NCBI RefSeq assembly: GCF_046156175.1
Contig: NZ_JAYLVL010000001.1
Coordinates: forward strand, 434,001-498,000
Reading direction: 5' to 3'
Length of the DNA stretch: 64,000 nucleotides
DNA from: Lacisediminihabitans sp046156175
GTDB taxonomy: Bacteria; Actinomycetota; Actinomycetes; Actinomycetales; Microbacteriaceae
Positions 8,456-16,866 of the stretch are shown one piece after another. Position 1 is the stretch's first letter. Each line of letters begins with the position of its first letter. The notes beneath the pieces were generated by a model that did not search any database, was not told the origin of the DNA, and was given only the letters and a program-made list of their open reading frames with translations. A program made the position numbers and the translations under genes.

Positions 8456-8801
8456 GGGTTCCTTCGGTGAGGGTTCCACCGAGAAGGTGGGCGTGAACGT
8501 GGAAGATGGTCTGTCCGGCCTGCGCACCGGTGTTGAAGACGAGTCGGTATTGACCGTCGCAGTGCTCGTCCGCGAGTTGCTGCGCCACCGCGACGACCTC
8601 CGCGAGAAGTGCAGGGTCCGCTGCGGCCAGTTCGGTGACGTTGGCGAACTCCGCGGTCTTCGGCACCACGAGCAGATGCACGGGCGCCTTGGGGGCGATG
8701 TCCCGGAAGGCGATGATCCGCTCGTTCTCGAAGACGATATCCGCCGGGATCTCGCGCGCGGCAATGCGCGAGAAGAGCGAAGGTTCGGCTGTAGTCGACA
8801 T
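8445..8801 (-). CDS. HIT family protein (histidine-triad nucleotide-binding)
   Basis: The 118-residue member of the Hint branch of histidine-triad proteins hydrolyses nucleoside phosphoramidates. The triad HVHAHLLGG is near residue 100, and the N-terminal half has the family strand VFENERIIAFRDIAPKAPVH. The ATG at 8801 is supported by TACCCT six bases upstream (leaderless pattern); longer in-frame readings have no family similarity. It leads the run HIT, phoH, ybeY, CNNM, era. Confidence 0.95.
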   Translation of the reverse strand: MSTTAEPSLFSRIAAREIPADIVFENERIIAFRDIAPKAPVHLLVVPKTAEFANVTELAAADPALLAEVVAVAQQLADEHCDGQYRLVFNTGAQAGQTIFHVHAHLLGGTLTEGTLGQ

Positions 8802-8807
8802 GTTCCA

Positions 8808-8813
8808 AGGGTA
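8808..8813 (-). promoter_or_regulatory. Candidate -10 box of the HIT gene (leaderless)
   Basis: TACCCT is exactly six bases before the ATG at 8801 and would give an mRNA starting at that ATG, heading the HIT-phoH-ybeY-CNNM-era operon. Confidence 0.45.
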
Positions 8814-8845
8814 AACGACGCCGCCGACCCGCGGATGAGCGTTCG

Positions 8846-9574
8846 CTACCAGCGCCCGATCCGCGCATTGAGCACCGCGACGGCGGCAGGACCCGCGGTG
8901 GAGGTGCGCAGGATCGTGCCACCGAGCCGCACGGATGTCGCGCCAGCGGCCTCGAGCCGGGCGAGCTCCGAGGGCGAGATACCGCCCTCGGGCCCGACGA
9001 CGAGCACCACGTCCCGGTCGTCGGGCTCGAGTGCACTGAGGGCGAGTGGGGCGGTGGGCTCCAGTAGCAGCATCCGTGTGACCTTCGCCAGCGCGACGAG
9101 CACGGAGAGGGAGGCGAGATCGCCCACTTCCGGTACCCACGACCGAACCGATTGTTTGCTGGCCTCCCGCACGATCGCGCTCCAGCGGTCGTGCCCCTTG
9201 CGCACCTTCGCACCCTCCCATTTGACGATCGAGCGCTGGGCAGACCAGGGGATGACCCCATCGACCCCGAGCTCGGTGGCCTGCTGCACCGCCTGCTCGT
9301 CGCGGTCACCCTTCGCGAGCGCCTGGACGAGCCAGATCGCCGGCGAGGCCGGAGGGGTGTCGACGACCGTCGAAACCTCGACCACGAATTCGGTGTGCTC
9401 CGCAGAGACCACCGTGCCCGAGATCATCAGGCCCGCTCCGTTGCCGATCGAGATCGACTCGCCCGCGGCGATGCGGCTCACCGTGACGGCGTGCCGCGCC
9501 TCCGCTCCCCCGACCGTGATCCGGTCACCGACGGTCGCGGAGGCCAGCTCCTCGCTCAGGTAGAAGTGGGCCAT
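8846..9574 (-). CDS. rsmE: 16S rRNA (uracil-1498-N3)-methyltransferase RsmE
   Basis: RsmE is a SPOUT-fold methyltransferase acting on U1498 of 16S rRNA in the assembled 30S subunit, using S-adenosylmethionine. The 242-residue protein has an N-terminal PUA-like domain (about 1-75) and the C-terminal knot with VVGPEGGISPSEL and LGGTILRTSTA. The last motif reads RTSTA where proteobacterial homologues usually have RTETA. It starts 4 bases after dnaJ ends, so it is read as part of the hrcA-dnaJ-rsmE operon, conserved in Actinobacteria. Confidence 0.97.
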   Translation of the reverse strand: MAHFYLSEELASATVGDRITVGGAEARHAVTVSRIAAGESISIGNGAGLMISGTVVSAEHTEFVVEVSTVVDTPPASPAIWLVQALAKGDRDEQAVQQATELGVDGVIPWSAQRSIVKWEGAKVRKGHDRWSAIVREASKQSVRSWVPEVGDLASLSVLVALAKVTRMLLLEPTAPLALSALEPDDRDVVLVVGPEGGISPSELARLEAAGATSVRLGGTILRTSTAGPAAVAVLNARIGRW

Positions 9575-9578
9575 GCGA

Positions 9579-10685
9579 TCAGATGTTGAGGAACCGGTCG
9601 CGCAGCTTCTGGAACAGCCCCTGCTGGAAGTGCGTGAGCGTCGGAGCCGCCGCCCTGCGCGTGGTCGCGAACTGCTTGATCAGGTCCTGCTCCTTGTGAC
9701 TGAGCTTCACCGGGGTCGTCACCTGCACCCCGATCTTGAGGTCACCTCGGCCGCTACCACGCAGGTGGGTCACACCGCGATCCTTGATCGTGATGACCTC
9801 GGCGCTCTGGGTGCCGGGCCGGATGTCGACCGCGACCTCGCCGTCGAGCGTCTTGAGCGTCGTCTTGGTGCCGAGGATGGCGTCCGTCATCTGCACTTCG
9901 AGGGTGGCGAGGATGTCATCACCGTTGCGGCTGAACACGTCGTGGTGGCGCACCTTGATCTCGAGGTAGAGATCACCGGAAGTGCCACCGGCCGGGCCGA
10001 CCTCACCCTGGTTGGGCATCTGCAGGCGAAGTCCGGTGTCGACCCCGGCCGGGATGTCTACCGGAATGCTTCGGCGGGCCCGAACGCGACCCTGGCCCTG
10101 GCAGGTGGGGCACGGGTTGGGGATCACGGTGCCATAGCCGCGGCACGTGCCGCACGGGCTCGATGTCATCACATTGCCAAGCAGACTGCGCACGGTGCGC
10201 TGGATCTGCCCGCTGCCGTGACAGATGTCGCAGGTGACCGGGGTGGTCCCCGGCGCACAGCAGGAGCCGTCGCAGGTCTCGCAGAGCACTGCGGTGTCCA
10301 CCTCGATGTCGCGGGTCGTGCCGAAGATGATCTCTGCGAGGTCGACCTCCACGCGCACGAGGGCGTCCTGTCCGCGTTCGCGGCGCGAACGTGGCCCGCG
10401 GGTCTGCCCGCCGCCGAAGAACGACTCGAAGATGTCGCCGAAGCCGCCGAAGCCCTGCCCACCCTGTCCACCGAAGCCGGTCTGGGGCCCGAGGTCGTAC
10501 TGCTGGCGCTGCTGCGAGTCGGAGAGCACGTCGTAGGCGTGCGTGACGAGCTTGAACTGCTCCGAGGCATCCGCCCCCGGGTTCACGTCGGGATGCAGTT
10601 CCCGCGCGAGGCGACGGTACGCCTTCTTGATCTCATCGGTCGTCGCGCTGCGGTCGACACCGAGTACTTCGTAGTGGTCAGCCAA
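9579..10685 (-). CDS. dnaJ: Molecular chaperone DnaJ (DnaJ2 type)
   Basis: This J-domain co-chaperone stimulates DnaK ATPase and holds unfolded clients. The 368-residue protein has a J-domain (1-65, with HPD in RELHPDVNPG), a Gly/Phe-rich linker (GGQGFGGFGDIFESFFGGG), a zinc-binding domain (about 130-210) and a C-terminal substrate domain. Of the four CxxCxGxG repeats, three are normal (CDICHGSG, CGTCRGYG, CPTCQGQG) but the first reads CETCDGSC, with cysteine in place of the final glycine. Its position after hrcA identifies it as the HrcA-controlled DnaJ2 copy, not the one in the dnaK operon. Confidence 0.97.
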   Translation of the reverse strand: MADHYEVLGVDRSATTDEIKKAYRRLARELHPDVNPGADASEQFKLVTHAYDVLSDSQQRQQYDLGPQTGFGGQGGQGFGGFGDIFESFFGGGQTRGPRSRRERGQDALVRVEVDLAEIIFGTTRDIEVDTAVLCETCDGSCCAPGTTPVTCDICHGSGQIQRTVRSLLGNVMTSSPCGTCRGYGTVIPNPCPTCQGQGRVRARRSIPVDIPAGVDTGLRLQMPNQGEVGPAGGTSGDLYLEIKVRHHDVFSRNGDDILATLEVQMTDAILGTKTTLKTLDGEVAVDIRPGTQSAEVITIKDRGVTHLRGSGRGDLKIGVQVTTPVKLSHKEQDLIKQFATTRRAAAPTLTHFQQGLFQKLRDRFLNI

Positions 10686-10703
10686 TCAAATTCCCTTTGG
10701 TGT

Positions 10704-11726
10704 TCAGTCCTCGCCGAGCAGGCGGGACAGGTAGCGGGCGACAGCTCTCACGGCCGCGATGTTGTTCGAATAGTCCATGCGGGTGGGGCCGATCACGCCG
10801 AGGCGTGACACTTCCCCACCGGAGGTGGCGTAACCGGTGGTCAGCACCGAGGTCTCCCCCAGGCCGAAGGAGGCATTCTCCTTGCCGATCGACACCGAGA
10901 AGCCGTTCTGGTCAGGTTCCATCTCGCCGAACAGCCGCAGCAGCGTCACCTGCTCCTCGATCGCCTCGAGAACAGGGTAGATGCTGCCGCTGAAGTCTTC
11001 CTCGGTGCGCACCAGGTTCGCGGTTCCGGCCATGACCAGCCGATCGTGGCGGTTGGCGAGGACCTGCTCGATGAGTGCGGAGGCGATGCGGCCGACGGCC
11101 GGGGCTTCCGCCGGCGAAAACTGCTCGGGCAGCTGGGCCAGCTTCTCGGCGGCCTCCGCGAGCCCGAGGCCGCCCAGACTGGCATTCAGCCGGGATCCGA
11201 GCTGGGAGAGAAAGCCCTCCTCCAGCTCGTCCGAGACGTCGAGCAAGCGCTGCTCCACCCGGCCCGTGTCCGTGATCAGCACGGTCATGACGCGAGACGA
11301 GGCGAGGCGGACGAGTTCGACGTGACGGATGCGCGAGCGCGACAGCGAGGGGTACTGCACGAGCGCGACCTGGTTGGTGAGCTGCGACAGCAACCGCACC
11401 GTACGCCCGAGCACCTGGTCCAGATCTGCGGATGATCCGAGGAAGGTCTCGATCGCGGTGCGCTGTGCCGGGCTGAGCGGTCGCAGATCGGCTAGCTGGT
11501 TCACGAAGACGCGGTAGCCCTTGTCGGTGGGGATGCGACCGGACGAGGTGTGCGGCGCCGCGATGAGCTCTTCCTCTTCCAACAGCGCCATGTCGTTGCG
11601 GATGGTGGCTGCCGAGACTCCGAACGAGTGGCGATCCACGATCGACTTGGATCCCACCGGCTCGCGGGATGCGACGTAGTCCTGCACGATGACGCGCAGC
11701 ACGTCGAGGCCTCGCTCCGACACCAT
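10704..11726 (-). CDS. hrcA: Heat-inducible transcription repressor HrcA
   Basis: HrcA represses class I heat-shock genes by binding CIRCE operators. The 340-residue protein has an N-terminal winged helix (about 1-75, with SAATIRNDMALLEEE), a GAF-like middle and the C-terminal family motif with GVIGPTRMDYSNNIAAV. I chose the ATG at 11726 (MVSERGLDVLRV), the usual beginning of the family; a GTG nine bases upstream is also possible. An inverted repeat matching CIRCE lies just upstream, so the gene is autoregulated together with dnaJ and rsmE. The gap to dnaJ is 18 bases. Confidence 0.97.
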   Translation of the reverse strand: MVSERGLDVLRVIVQDYVASREPVGSKSIVDRHSFGVSAATIRNDMALLEEEELIAAPHTSSGRIPTDKGYRVFVNQLADLRPLSPAQRTAIETFLGSSADLDQVLGRTVRLLSQLTNQVALVQYPSLSRSRIRHVELVRLASSRVMTVLITDTGRVEQRLLDVSDELEEGFLSQLGSRLNASLGGLGLAEAAEKLAQLPEQFSPAEAPAVGRIASALIEQVLANRHDRLVMAGTANLVRTEEDFSGSIYPVLEAIEEQVTLLRLFGEMEPDQNGFSVSIGKENASFGLGETSVLTTGYATSGGEVSRLGVIGPTRMDYSNNIAAVRAVARYLSRLLGED

Positions 11727-11774
11727 GCTCACCACCCCGCTCTCGCCGCCACTGTTGCTTCACCCTGCCCACAC

Positions 11775-11801
11775 TTGGCACTCGCGTGTTCAGACTGCCA
11801 A
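11775..11801. promoter_or_regulatory. CIRCE operator of hrcA-dnaJ
   Basis: The left arm TTGGCACTC, a 9-base spacer and the right arm GACTGCCAA match the CIRCE layout (TTAGCACTC-N9-GAGTGCTAA), with one mismatch between the arms. It lies 49 bases before the hrcA ATG and directly abuts a TACAAT -10 box, so bound HrcA would cover the transcription start. Confidence 0.88.
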
Positions 11802-11806
11802 TTGTA
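11801..11806 (-). promoter_or_regulatory. -10 box of the hrcA promoter
   Basis: TACAAT (one mismatch to TATAAT) reads on the minus strand immediately upstream of the CIRCE element. The predicted transcription start falls inside CIRCE. No clear -35 hexamer is seen at 17 bp. Confidence 0.6.
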
Positions 11807-11967
11807 CCGTGACACACCCCGACGAAGGCATTGCATGCATGGCGAGGAGGGCGCTACCTTATGCATGTGCTCGTGCAGTGCCCTCAGCCGAGGGCCGAGC
11901 GAGACACCGCCCGAAGTCTTTCCTTGCCAGCTCGCAGGATCGATCCGCTCACCGAAAGGCTCTGCAC

Positions 11968-12336
11968 ATGACCGACCCCCTCTCCACGCCGGCTGCACCG
12001 CAACCGGCTGCGCCCCTCACCGAGGCTGAGGACCGCCAGTGGGCGTCGTTCGCACACCTCGGGGGAATCATCGGCTTCCTGCCCTCGCTGATCATCTGGC
12101 TCGTCTTCAAGGACCGCGGTCGTTTCACCAACAGCGAAGGCAAAGAGGCCCTGAACTTCCAGATCACGATGGTGGCGGCGTACATCGTCGGATCGATCCT
12201 GAGCGTCATCGTCATCGGATTCCTGATCACTCTCGCTGCGGCGATCGTCTCGATCATCTTCTCGATCATCGGCTTCACCAAGGCCAAGGACGGTATCGCG
12301 TACCGCTACCCCTTCGCCATCCGCCTCATCAAGTAG
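11968..12336 (+). CDS. DUF4870 membrane protein (first copy)
   Basis: The 122-residue small membrane protein has a Pro/Ala-rich N-terminus (residues 1-20), the family segment WASFAHLGGIIGFLPSLIIWL, then KDRGRFTNSEGKEALNFQIT and two further membrane helices (about 62-105). The ATG at 11968 has GAAAGG eight bases upstream. Function is unknown for the family. It is followed by a perfect hairpin and a paralogue of the same length, a tandem duplication sitting between hrcA and hemW. Confidence 0.9.
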   Translation: MTDPLSTPAAPQPAAPLTEAEDRQWASFAHLGGIIGFLPSLIIWLVFKDRGRFTNSEGKEALNFQITMVAAYIVGSILSVIVIGFLITLAAAIVSIIFSIIGFTKAKDGIAYRYPFAIRLIK

Positions 12337-12347
12337 TCAACTCCGCA

Positions 12348-12377
12348 ACAAGCCCGGCCGCGCGCGGCCGGGCTTGT
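12348..12377. terminator. Palindromic terminator between the two DUF4870 genes
   Basis: A 30-base perfect palindrome (arms beginning ACAAGCCCGGCCGCG) starts 11 bases after the first DUF4870 stop and ends just before the next promoter; only a short TGTTT follows it. Confidence 0.8.
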
Positions 12378-12380
12378 GTG

Positions 12381-12386
12381 TTTAAT
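12381..12386 (+). promoter_or_regulatory. Candidate -10 box of the second DUF4870 gene (leaderless)
   Basis: TTTAAT lies exactly six bases before the ATG at 12393 and directly after the terminator palindrome, which separates the transcription of the two paralogues. Confidence 0.45.
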
Positions 12387-12392
12387 GGGCGC

Positions 12393-12761
12393 ATGTCAGA
12401 AACCACGCCGAACCCCTACCAGACGCCGACGCCATTCAGCCCGAGCGACGAGAAACTCTGGGCGATGCTCGTTCACCTCGGCGGGATCTTCTTCCACTTC
12501 CTGCCGGCACTGATCGGCTATCTGGTACTGCGCGACCGCGGTCCGTTCGTTCGCGAACACACCCGCACGGCTCTCAACTTCCAACTCACCGTTCTTCTCG
12601 GCTACGTCGTCGGACTGTTCACCCTCTGGCTGTTCGTCGGCGCGATCATCATCCTGGCCGTCGCCGTGCTCGACATCGTGTTCAGCATCATCGCCGCGAT
12701 CGCCGCCAACCGGGGCGAGTGGTACACCTACCCAGTTGCGGTGAAGTTCATCTCGGCCTAG
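12393..12761 (+). CDS. DUF4870 membrane protein (second copy)
   Basis: The 122-residue paralogue is the same length as its upstream neighbour and shares the plan: polar N-terminus, WAMLVHLGGIFFHFLPALIGY, then RDRGPFVREHTRTALNFQLT and two more membrane helices (about 62-110). Sequence has diverged strongly outside these blocks, so the duplication is old. The leaderless-type TTTAAT box supports the ATG. It is convergent with hemW, with only two bases between the stop codons. Function unknown. Confidence 0.9.
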   Translation: MSETTPNPYQTPTPFSPSDEKLWAMLVHLGGIFFHFLPALIGYLVLRDRGPFVREHTRTALNFQLTVLLGYVVGLFTLWLFVGAIIILAVAVLDIVFSIIAAIAANRGEWYTYPVAVKFISA

Positions 12762-12763
12762 GG

Positions 12764-14002
12764 CTACTCGAGCAGCCTTCGCACCACGGCATCGGCGAGC
12801 AGGCGTCCCCGCAGGGTCAATACGAGCGAACCACGGACGGCGGATGCCCCGTCCACGAGTCCGTCTCCGATAAGCCCGGCAACGGCGGTGCGTGCACTCG
12901 CCGGGAGCTCGGCGATGACCAGTCCCTCCCGAATCCGCGTGCCGAGGAGCACACTCTCCACCCGTCGGGTCTCGTCGTCGAGGGTCTCTCGCCCGGCACC
13001 GGGAGACAGACCGGCGCCGATCCTGTCGGCATAGGCCGCGGGATGCTTCACATTCCACCAGCGCACCCCGCCGACATGGCTGTGCGCCCCGGGACCGATC
13101 CCCCACCAGTCATGACCCTGCCAGTAGGCGAGGTTGTGCCGCGACCGGTGCTCGGCGAAGTCTCCCGATGACTCGCGCGCCCAGTTGCTCACCTCGTACC
13201 AGCCATAGCCGGCGGAACCGAGCAACTCGTCCGCCAGCTCGTACATGTCTGCCTGCAGATCCTCGTCGGGCTGCGTTACTTCGCCGCGCCGGATCTGCCG
13301 CGCGAGCTTCGTGCCGTCTTCCACGATGAGCGAATAGGCGGAGAGATGGTCCGGATGCTGGGCGATGGCGTGCTCGAGCGACACTCGCCAATCGTCGAGG
13401 GACTCGCCCGGCGTGCCGTAGATGAGATCGAGGCTCACCTCCAGTCCGGCGTCGCGGGCCCACTGCACCACGAGCGGCACCCGCTCGGGGTCGTGAGTGC
13501 GCTCGAGAGTCGCGAGCACGTGCGGCACGGCCGACTGCATGCCGAAAGACACGCGGGTGAAACCCGCATCGGCGAGGGAACGGAGGTAGGCGGCATCCAC
13601 CGAATCGGGGTTCGCCTCGGTCGTGACCTCCGCGCCGTGCGCCAACCCCCAGGTCTGGTCGACCGCCGCCAGCATCGCGGTGAGATCGGTGACCGGCAAC
13701 ATGGTTGGTGTGCCCCCGCCGAAGAAGACGGTGGATGCCTTCCGGCTCGGGAGCCCCGCTCGATCGAGGATGTCCCGGGCGAGTGCGACCTCGGCGATCG
13801 CCTGGCCGGCATAGTCCGTGCGCTTGGCTCCGCGCAGTTCGTCGGAGGTGTAGGTGTTGAAGTCGCAGTACCCGCAGCGCACCCGGCAGAACGGCACATG
13901 GAGATACACCCCGAAGTTGCGTTCGGCGGCACCGACGGTGACGGATTCGGGCAGCGCGCCATCGGACGGCGCCGGATCGGCGAGCGGTAGCGCGCTCGGC
14001 AT
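12764..14002 (-). CDS. hemW: Radical SAM heme chaperone HemW (HemN-like)
   Basis: HemW is a radical-SAM, 4Fe-4S protein that transfers heme; it was long annotated as oxygen-independent coproporphyrinogen oxidase. The 412-residue protein has the cluster motif in PFCRVRCGYCDFNTYT (CxxxCxYC), FFGGGTPTML and SFGMQSAVPHVL. The start ATG at 14002 overlaps the stop of the DUF1990 gene by one base; a longer frame reading into that gene lacks homology. The lepA-hemW-hrcA order is conserved in Actinobacteria, here interrupted by several genes between lepA and hemW. Confidence 0.95.
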   Translation of the reverse strand: MPSALPLADPAPSDGALPESVTVGAAERNFGVYLHVPFCRVRCGYCDFNTYTSDELRGAKRTDYAGQAIAEVALARDILDRAGLPSRKASTVFFGGGTPTMLPVTDLTAMLAAVDQTWGLAHGAEVTTEANPDSVDAAYLRSLADAGFTRVSFGMQSAVPHVLATLERTHDPERVPLVVQWARDAGLEVSLDLIYGTPGESLDDWRVSLEHAIAQHPDHLSAYSLIVEDGTKLARQIRRGEVTQPDEDLQADMYELADELLGSAGYGWYEVSNWARESSGDFAEHRSRHNLAYWQGHDWWGIGPGAHSHVGGVRWWNVKHPAAYADRIGAGLSPGAGRETLDDETRRVESVLLGTRIREGLVIAELPASARTAVAGLIGDGLVDGASAVRGSLVLTLRGRLLADAVVRRLLE

Positions 14003-14670
14003 CAGGCCCCGGTGGTCGGCGAGAGCGCGCCGGACAGTGATTCGAAGTACCGCCGGGTGTAGTAGGCCTGCGAGAAGCGGAGCACCGGGTAGACCAGCCA
14101 CCAGAACGCATTGGCCGGCCGCGAGAACGCGCTGATCTCCAGCCAGACCGATCCGTCCTCCGTCTGCTCCACGATGAAGGACTCCTCGCCGCTCTCGGGA
14201 TGCCCGGGAAGGGTGCCGTAGGCGAAACCCCGGCGATTCAACTCGTTCACGACGTAGACCACCCGCGCTGGTGCGGTCACCTGGAACGGTCCGAAGGGGA
14301 TGCCGAGCACGACAGAGTCGCCCGGCACGATGAACGGGGCGCCGTCGGAACCGAACACGACCTCGTCCCCGGCGACCGTGTCCGCCACCGGCGCACCGGC
14401 CTCATCGAAGGCCACGGGCACGTAGGTCTGGTCGCTGACCGCGGCCGGAACATCCGCCACGTCGACACGGAATCCGCTATTGCGCTGGATGCCCCAGGAC
14501 ATCACTTCGGTCCAGGCGTAGTCCCAGCGCGCGTCGCCGTGGCCGATTCTCATGCGCTGACGGAACGGCCGATAGCCCGAGGGTGACTTGGTGAGCAGGT
14601 CGGCCGACTGGGTCGCTCCGACGCTCGCGTAGGTGACGGGCCGCTCCCAGAGCGGCAGCTTCGCAGGCAT
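14002..14670 (-). CDS. DUF1990 family protein
   Basis: The 222-residue soluble protein shows family features: an N-terminal YASVGATQSADLLTKSPSGY, the middle block FGSDGAPFIVPGDSVVLG, and a C-terminal RRGFAYGTLPGHPESGEESF followed by aromatic-rich sequence. In Actinobacteria it commonly precedes hemW. Its stop overlaps the hemW ATG. Biochemical function is unknown; the fold has been compared with lipid- or ligand-binding domains. Confidence 0.9.
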   Translation of the reverse strand: MPAKLPLWERPVTYASVGATQSADLLTKSPSGYRPFRQRMRIGHGDARWDYAWTEVMSWGIQRNSGFRVDVADVPAAVSDQTYVPVAFDEAGAPVADTVAGDEVVFGSDGAPFIVPGDSVVLGIPFGPFQVTAPARVVYVVNELNRRGFAYGTLPGHPESGEESFIVEQTEDGSVWLEISAFSRPANAFWWLVYPVLRFSQAYYTRRYFESLSGALSPTTGA

Positions 14671-14762
14671 CTAACGAAACCGGATCGTCGAGGCGGCTGA
14701 AGCGGGCATGGCGCAATTCTATCGGCGCCACGCCCGTCGACGTGCCCCGGGAGGACAGTCGT

Positions 14763-16559
14763 CTAGCCGATCGAGCCGCTCCGGACTCGCCCGGCGAGCT
14801 GGTCGGCATCCAGCGCGAACAGGTCCCGCGCTCCCCCGGTGGCTGCGCCGAAGAGTCCCGCCGCCTGCGGAAGCAGCTGCTCGGCATAGAAGCGAGCGAG
14901 CACCAGCTGGGTGTCGGCGAGGTCCTCGTCGCCGGTGGCCTCGCCGGCGAGAGCCGAGCGCGCCATCAGCCAGCCTCCGACGGTGAGTCCCCACATGCGG
15001 AGGTACGGGGACGAGCCGGCGAGCACGGCGTTCGGGTCGGACTGGCCGGTGCGCAGCATCCATCCGGTCGCCGCCTCGAGGGAGTCGAGCTGGGTGCGGA
15101 GCTGCACCCGGATCGTCTCGAAGGCGTCCCCGGCGTCGGCGAGTTCTGTGTCGATCTCGCGCATGGTCGCGATGAATTCGAGGAAGGATGCCCCACTCCG
15201 CACCGCGAGCTTCCGGCCGACGAGGTCCGCGGCCTGGATGCCGTTGGTGCCCTCGTAGATCGGAGTGATGCGGACGTCGCGGAAGTGCTGGGCCGCGCCG
15301 GTCTCCTCGATGTACCCCATGCCGCCGTAGACCTGCAGGGCGAGCGAGGTGAGCTCGACACCGAGGTCCGTGCCGAAGGACTTGCTGATCGGAGTGAGCA
15401 GGCCAACGATCTCGGATGCGCGCACCCGGGCCGCCTCGTCGGTGGAGTGGGTGCTGAGGTCGATCTGCACTGCGTTGAACAGTACGAGACGGCGGAGGGC
15501 CGAGAGATACGCCTTCTGGGTCATCAGCATGCGGCGCACGTCGGGGAAGTCAATGATGGGCGAATCGACGGTGGCTCCGATCGCCTTGCCCTGGGTGCGG
15601 TCCTGCGCGTAGGCGAGTGAGCCCTGGTAGGCGCGCTCCCCGATGGACAGGCCCTGGGTGCCGACAGAGAGCCGGGCGCTGTTCATCATGACGAACATGA
15701 TGCGCATGCCGAGGTTCTCTTCGCCGATAAGGTATCCCGTCGCATTCTCGTAGGAGAGCACGCAGGTCGGGGCACCGTGGATGCCGAGCTTGTGCTCGAT
15801 CGAGAGGCAGCTGACGCCGTTGTGCTCGCCGAGCGAACCGTCCTCGTGCACGGGGAACTTGGGCACGATGAAGCAGGAGATCCCGCGGGTGCCGGCCGGG
15901 GCTCCCGGGGTACGCGCGAGCACGAGGTGCACGATCTGCTCGGAGAGGTCGTGCTCGCCGTAGGTGATGTAGATCTTCTGTCCCGTGATCGCATAAGTGC
16001 CGTCGCCGTTGGGAACGGCGCGGGTGGTGAGCGCCCCGACATCCGACCCCGCCTGCGGTTCGGTGAGGTTCATCGTGCCGGTCCACTCACCGCTGATCAT
16101 CTTGGGCAGGTAGGTGTTCTTCTGCGCGTCGTCTCCGTAGTGCAGGAGGGCGTCGATGGCTCCCTGCGTGAGCAGGGGACAGAGCGCGAAGGCCATGTTC
16201 GACGAGCCGAGCATCTCCTGGATGGCGAGGCCGACGGACCACGGGAAGCCGCCACCGTCGAACTCCTCGGGGAACGGCACGCTGCCCCACCCGGCATCGA
16301 CGTACTGGCGATAGGCGGACTTGAAGGCCGCCGGAGTGCGGACAGAGCCGTCGGGATCGCGCTGCGCGCCCTCGACATCCCCGGGCTGGTTGGTGGGAGC
16401 AACGACCTTCACCATGAAGTCGCCGCAGTCTTCCAACAGGCCGACGACGGTGTCGAGATCGGCGTGCTCATAGCCGGGAAGTGCGGCAACCTGCGGATAC
16501 CCCACCACGTGCTCGAGGACGAAGGCAAGATCGGACACGGGGGGACGGTAATCGCTCAT
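14763..16559 (-). CDS. Acyl-CoA dehydrogenase
   Basis: This FAD-dependent enzyme carries out the first step of fatty-acid beta-oxidation, forming the trans-2-enoyl-CoA. The 598-residue length is that of the long FadE5-like group. Visible are the FAD/substrate loop TEPQAGSDVGALTTRA, ARLSVGTQGLSIGERAYQGS, the flavin-binding LQVYGGMGYIEE and the catalytic glutamate in ITPIYEGTNGIQ. A C-terminal helical extension follows (about 470-598). A TACGCT box lies six bases before the ATG at 16559. Physiological chain length cannot be judged here. Confidence 0.95.
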   Translation of the reverse strand: MSDYRPPVSDLAFVLEHVVGYPQVAALPGYEHADLDTVVGLLEDCGDFMVKVVAPTNQPGDVEGAQRDPDGSVRTPAAFKSAYRQYVDAGWGSVPFPEEFDGGGFPWSVGLAIQEMLGSSNMAFALCPLLTQGAIDALLHYGDDAQKNTYLPKMISGEWTGTMNLTEPQAGSDVGALTTRAVPNGDGTYAITGQKIYITYGEHDLSEQIVHLVLARTPGAPAGTRGISCFIVPKFPVHEDGSLGEHNGVSCLSIEHKLGIHGAPTCVLSYENATGYLIGEENLGMRIMFVMMNSARLSVGTQGLSIGERAYQGSLAYAQDRTQGKAIGATVDSPIIDFPDVRRMLMTQKAYLSALRRLVLFNAVQIDLSTHSTDEAARVRASEIVGLLTPISKSFGTDLGVELTSLALQVYGGMGYIEETGAAQHFRDVRITPIYEGTNGIQAADLVGRKLAVRSGASFLEFIATMREIDTELADAGDAFETIRVQLRTQLDSLEAATGWMLRTGQSDPNAVLAGSSPYLRMWGLTVGGWLMARSALAGEATGDEDLADTQLVLARFYAEQLLPQAAGLFGAATGGARDLFALDADQLAGRVRSGSIG

Positions 16560-16565
16560 GTTCGC

Positions 16566-16571
16566 AGCGTA
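16566..16571 (-). promoter_or_regulatory. Candidate -10 box of the acyl-CoA dehydrogenase gene (leaderless)
   Basis: TACGCT is exactly six bases upstream of the ATG at 16559; no ribosome site is seen. Confidence 0.45.
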
Positions 16572-16750
16572 CTGCGCCCGTCGTCATTCGGTCACGAACG
16601 CTGTGCCGACTCACAAAGGAGCCTCTCCTGTCGCCCTCTTTGTTGTCATTGGTCTCGTGTCGGGGATCACCACGTTCGCTCGGCCCAGCGGCCAATCTGC
16701 CGGGTTGCGTTTCGCCCGTCGAGGTCCATCGGCCCGGGCCACCACTAGTG

Positions 16751-16830
16751 CGAAATGCAGGACCGGTTGTTGCCAGTTGGATAGTTGGGTCCCACTATTC
16801 AATATTCCTCACAGCGCTTCCTGCATTTCG
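16751..16830. repeat. 12-bp inverted repeat with 56-base spacer
   Basis: CGAAATGCAGGA (16751-16762) and TCCTGCATTTCG (16819-16830) are perfect reverse complements in the 307-base gap before the orphan gene. Apart from this and the acyl-CoA dehydrogenase promoter I see nothing else in that gap. Confidence 0.7.
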
Positions 16831-16866
16831 AAACGTAGCGAGAGGGGCGAAGAATATGCTCCTCAC

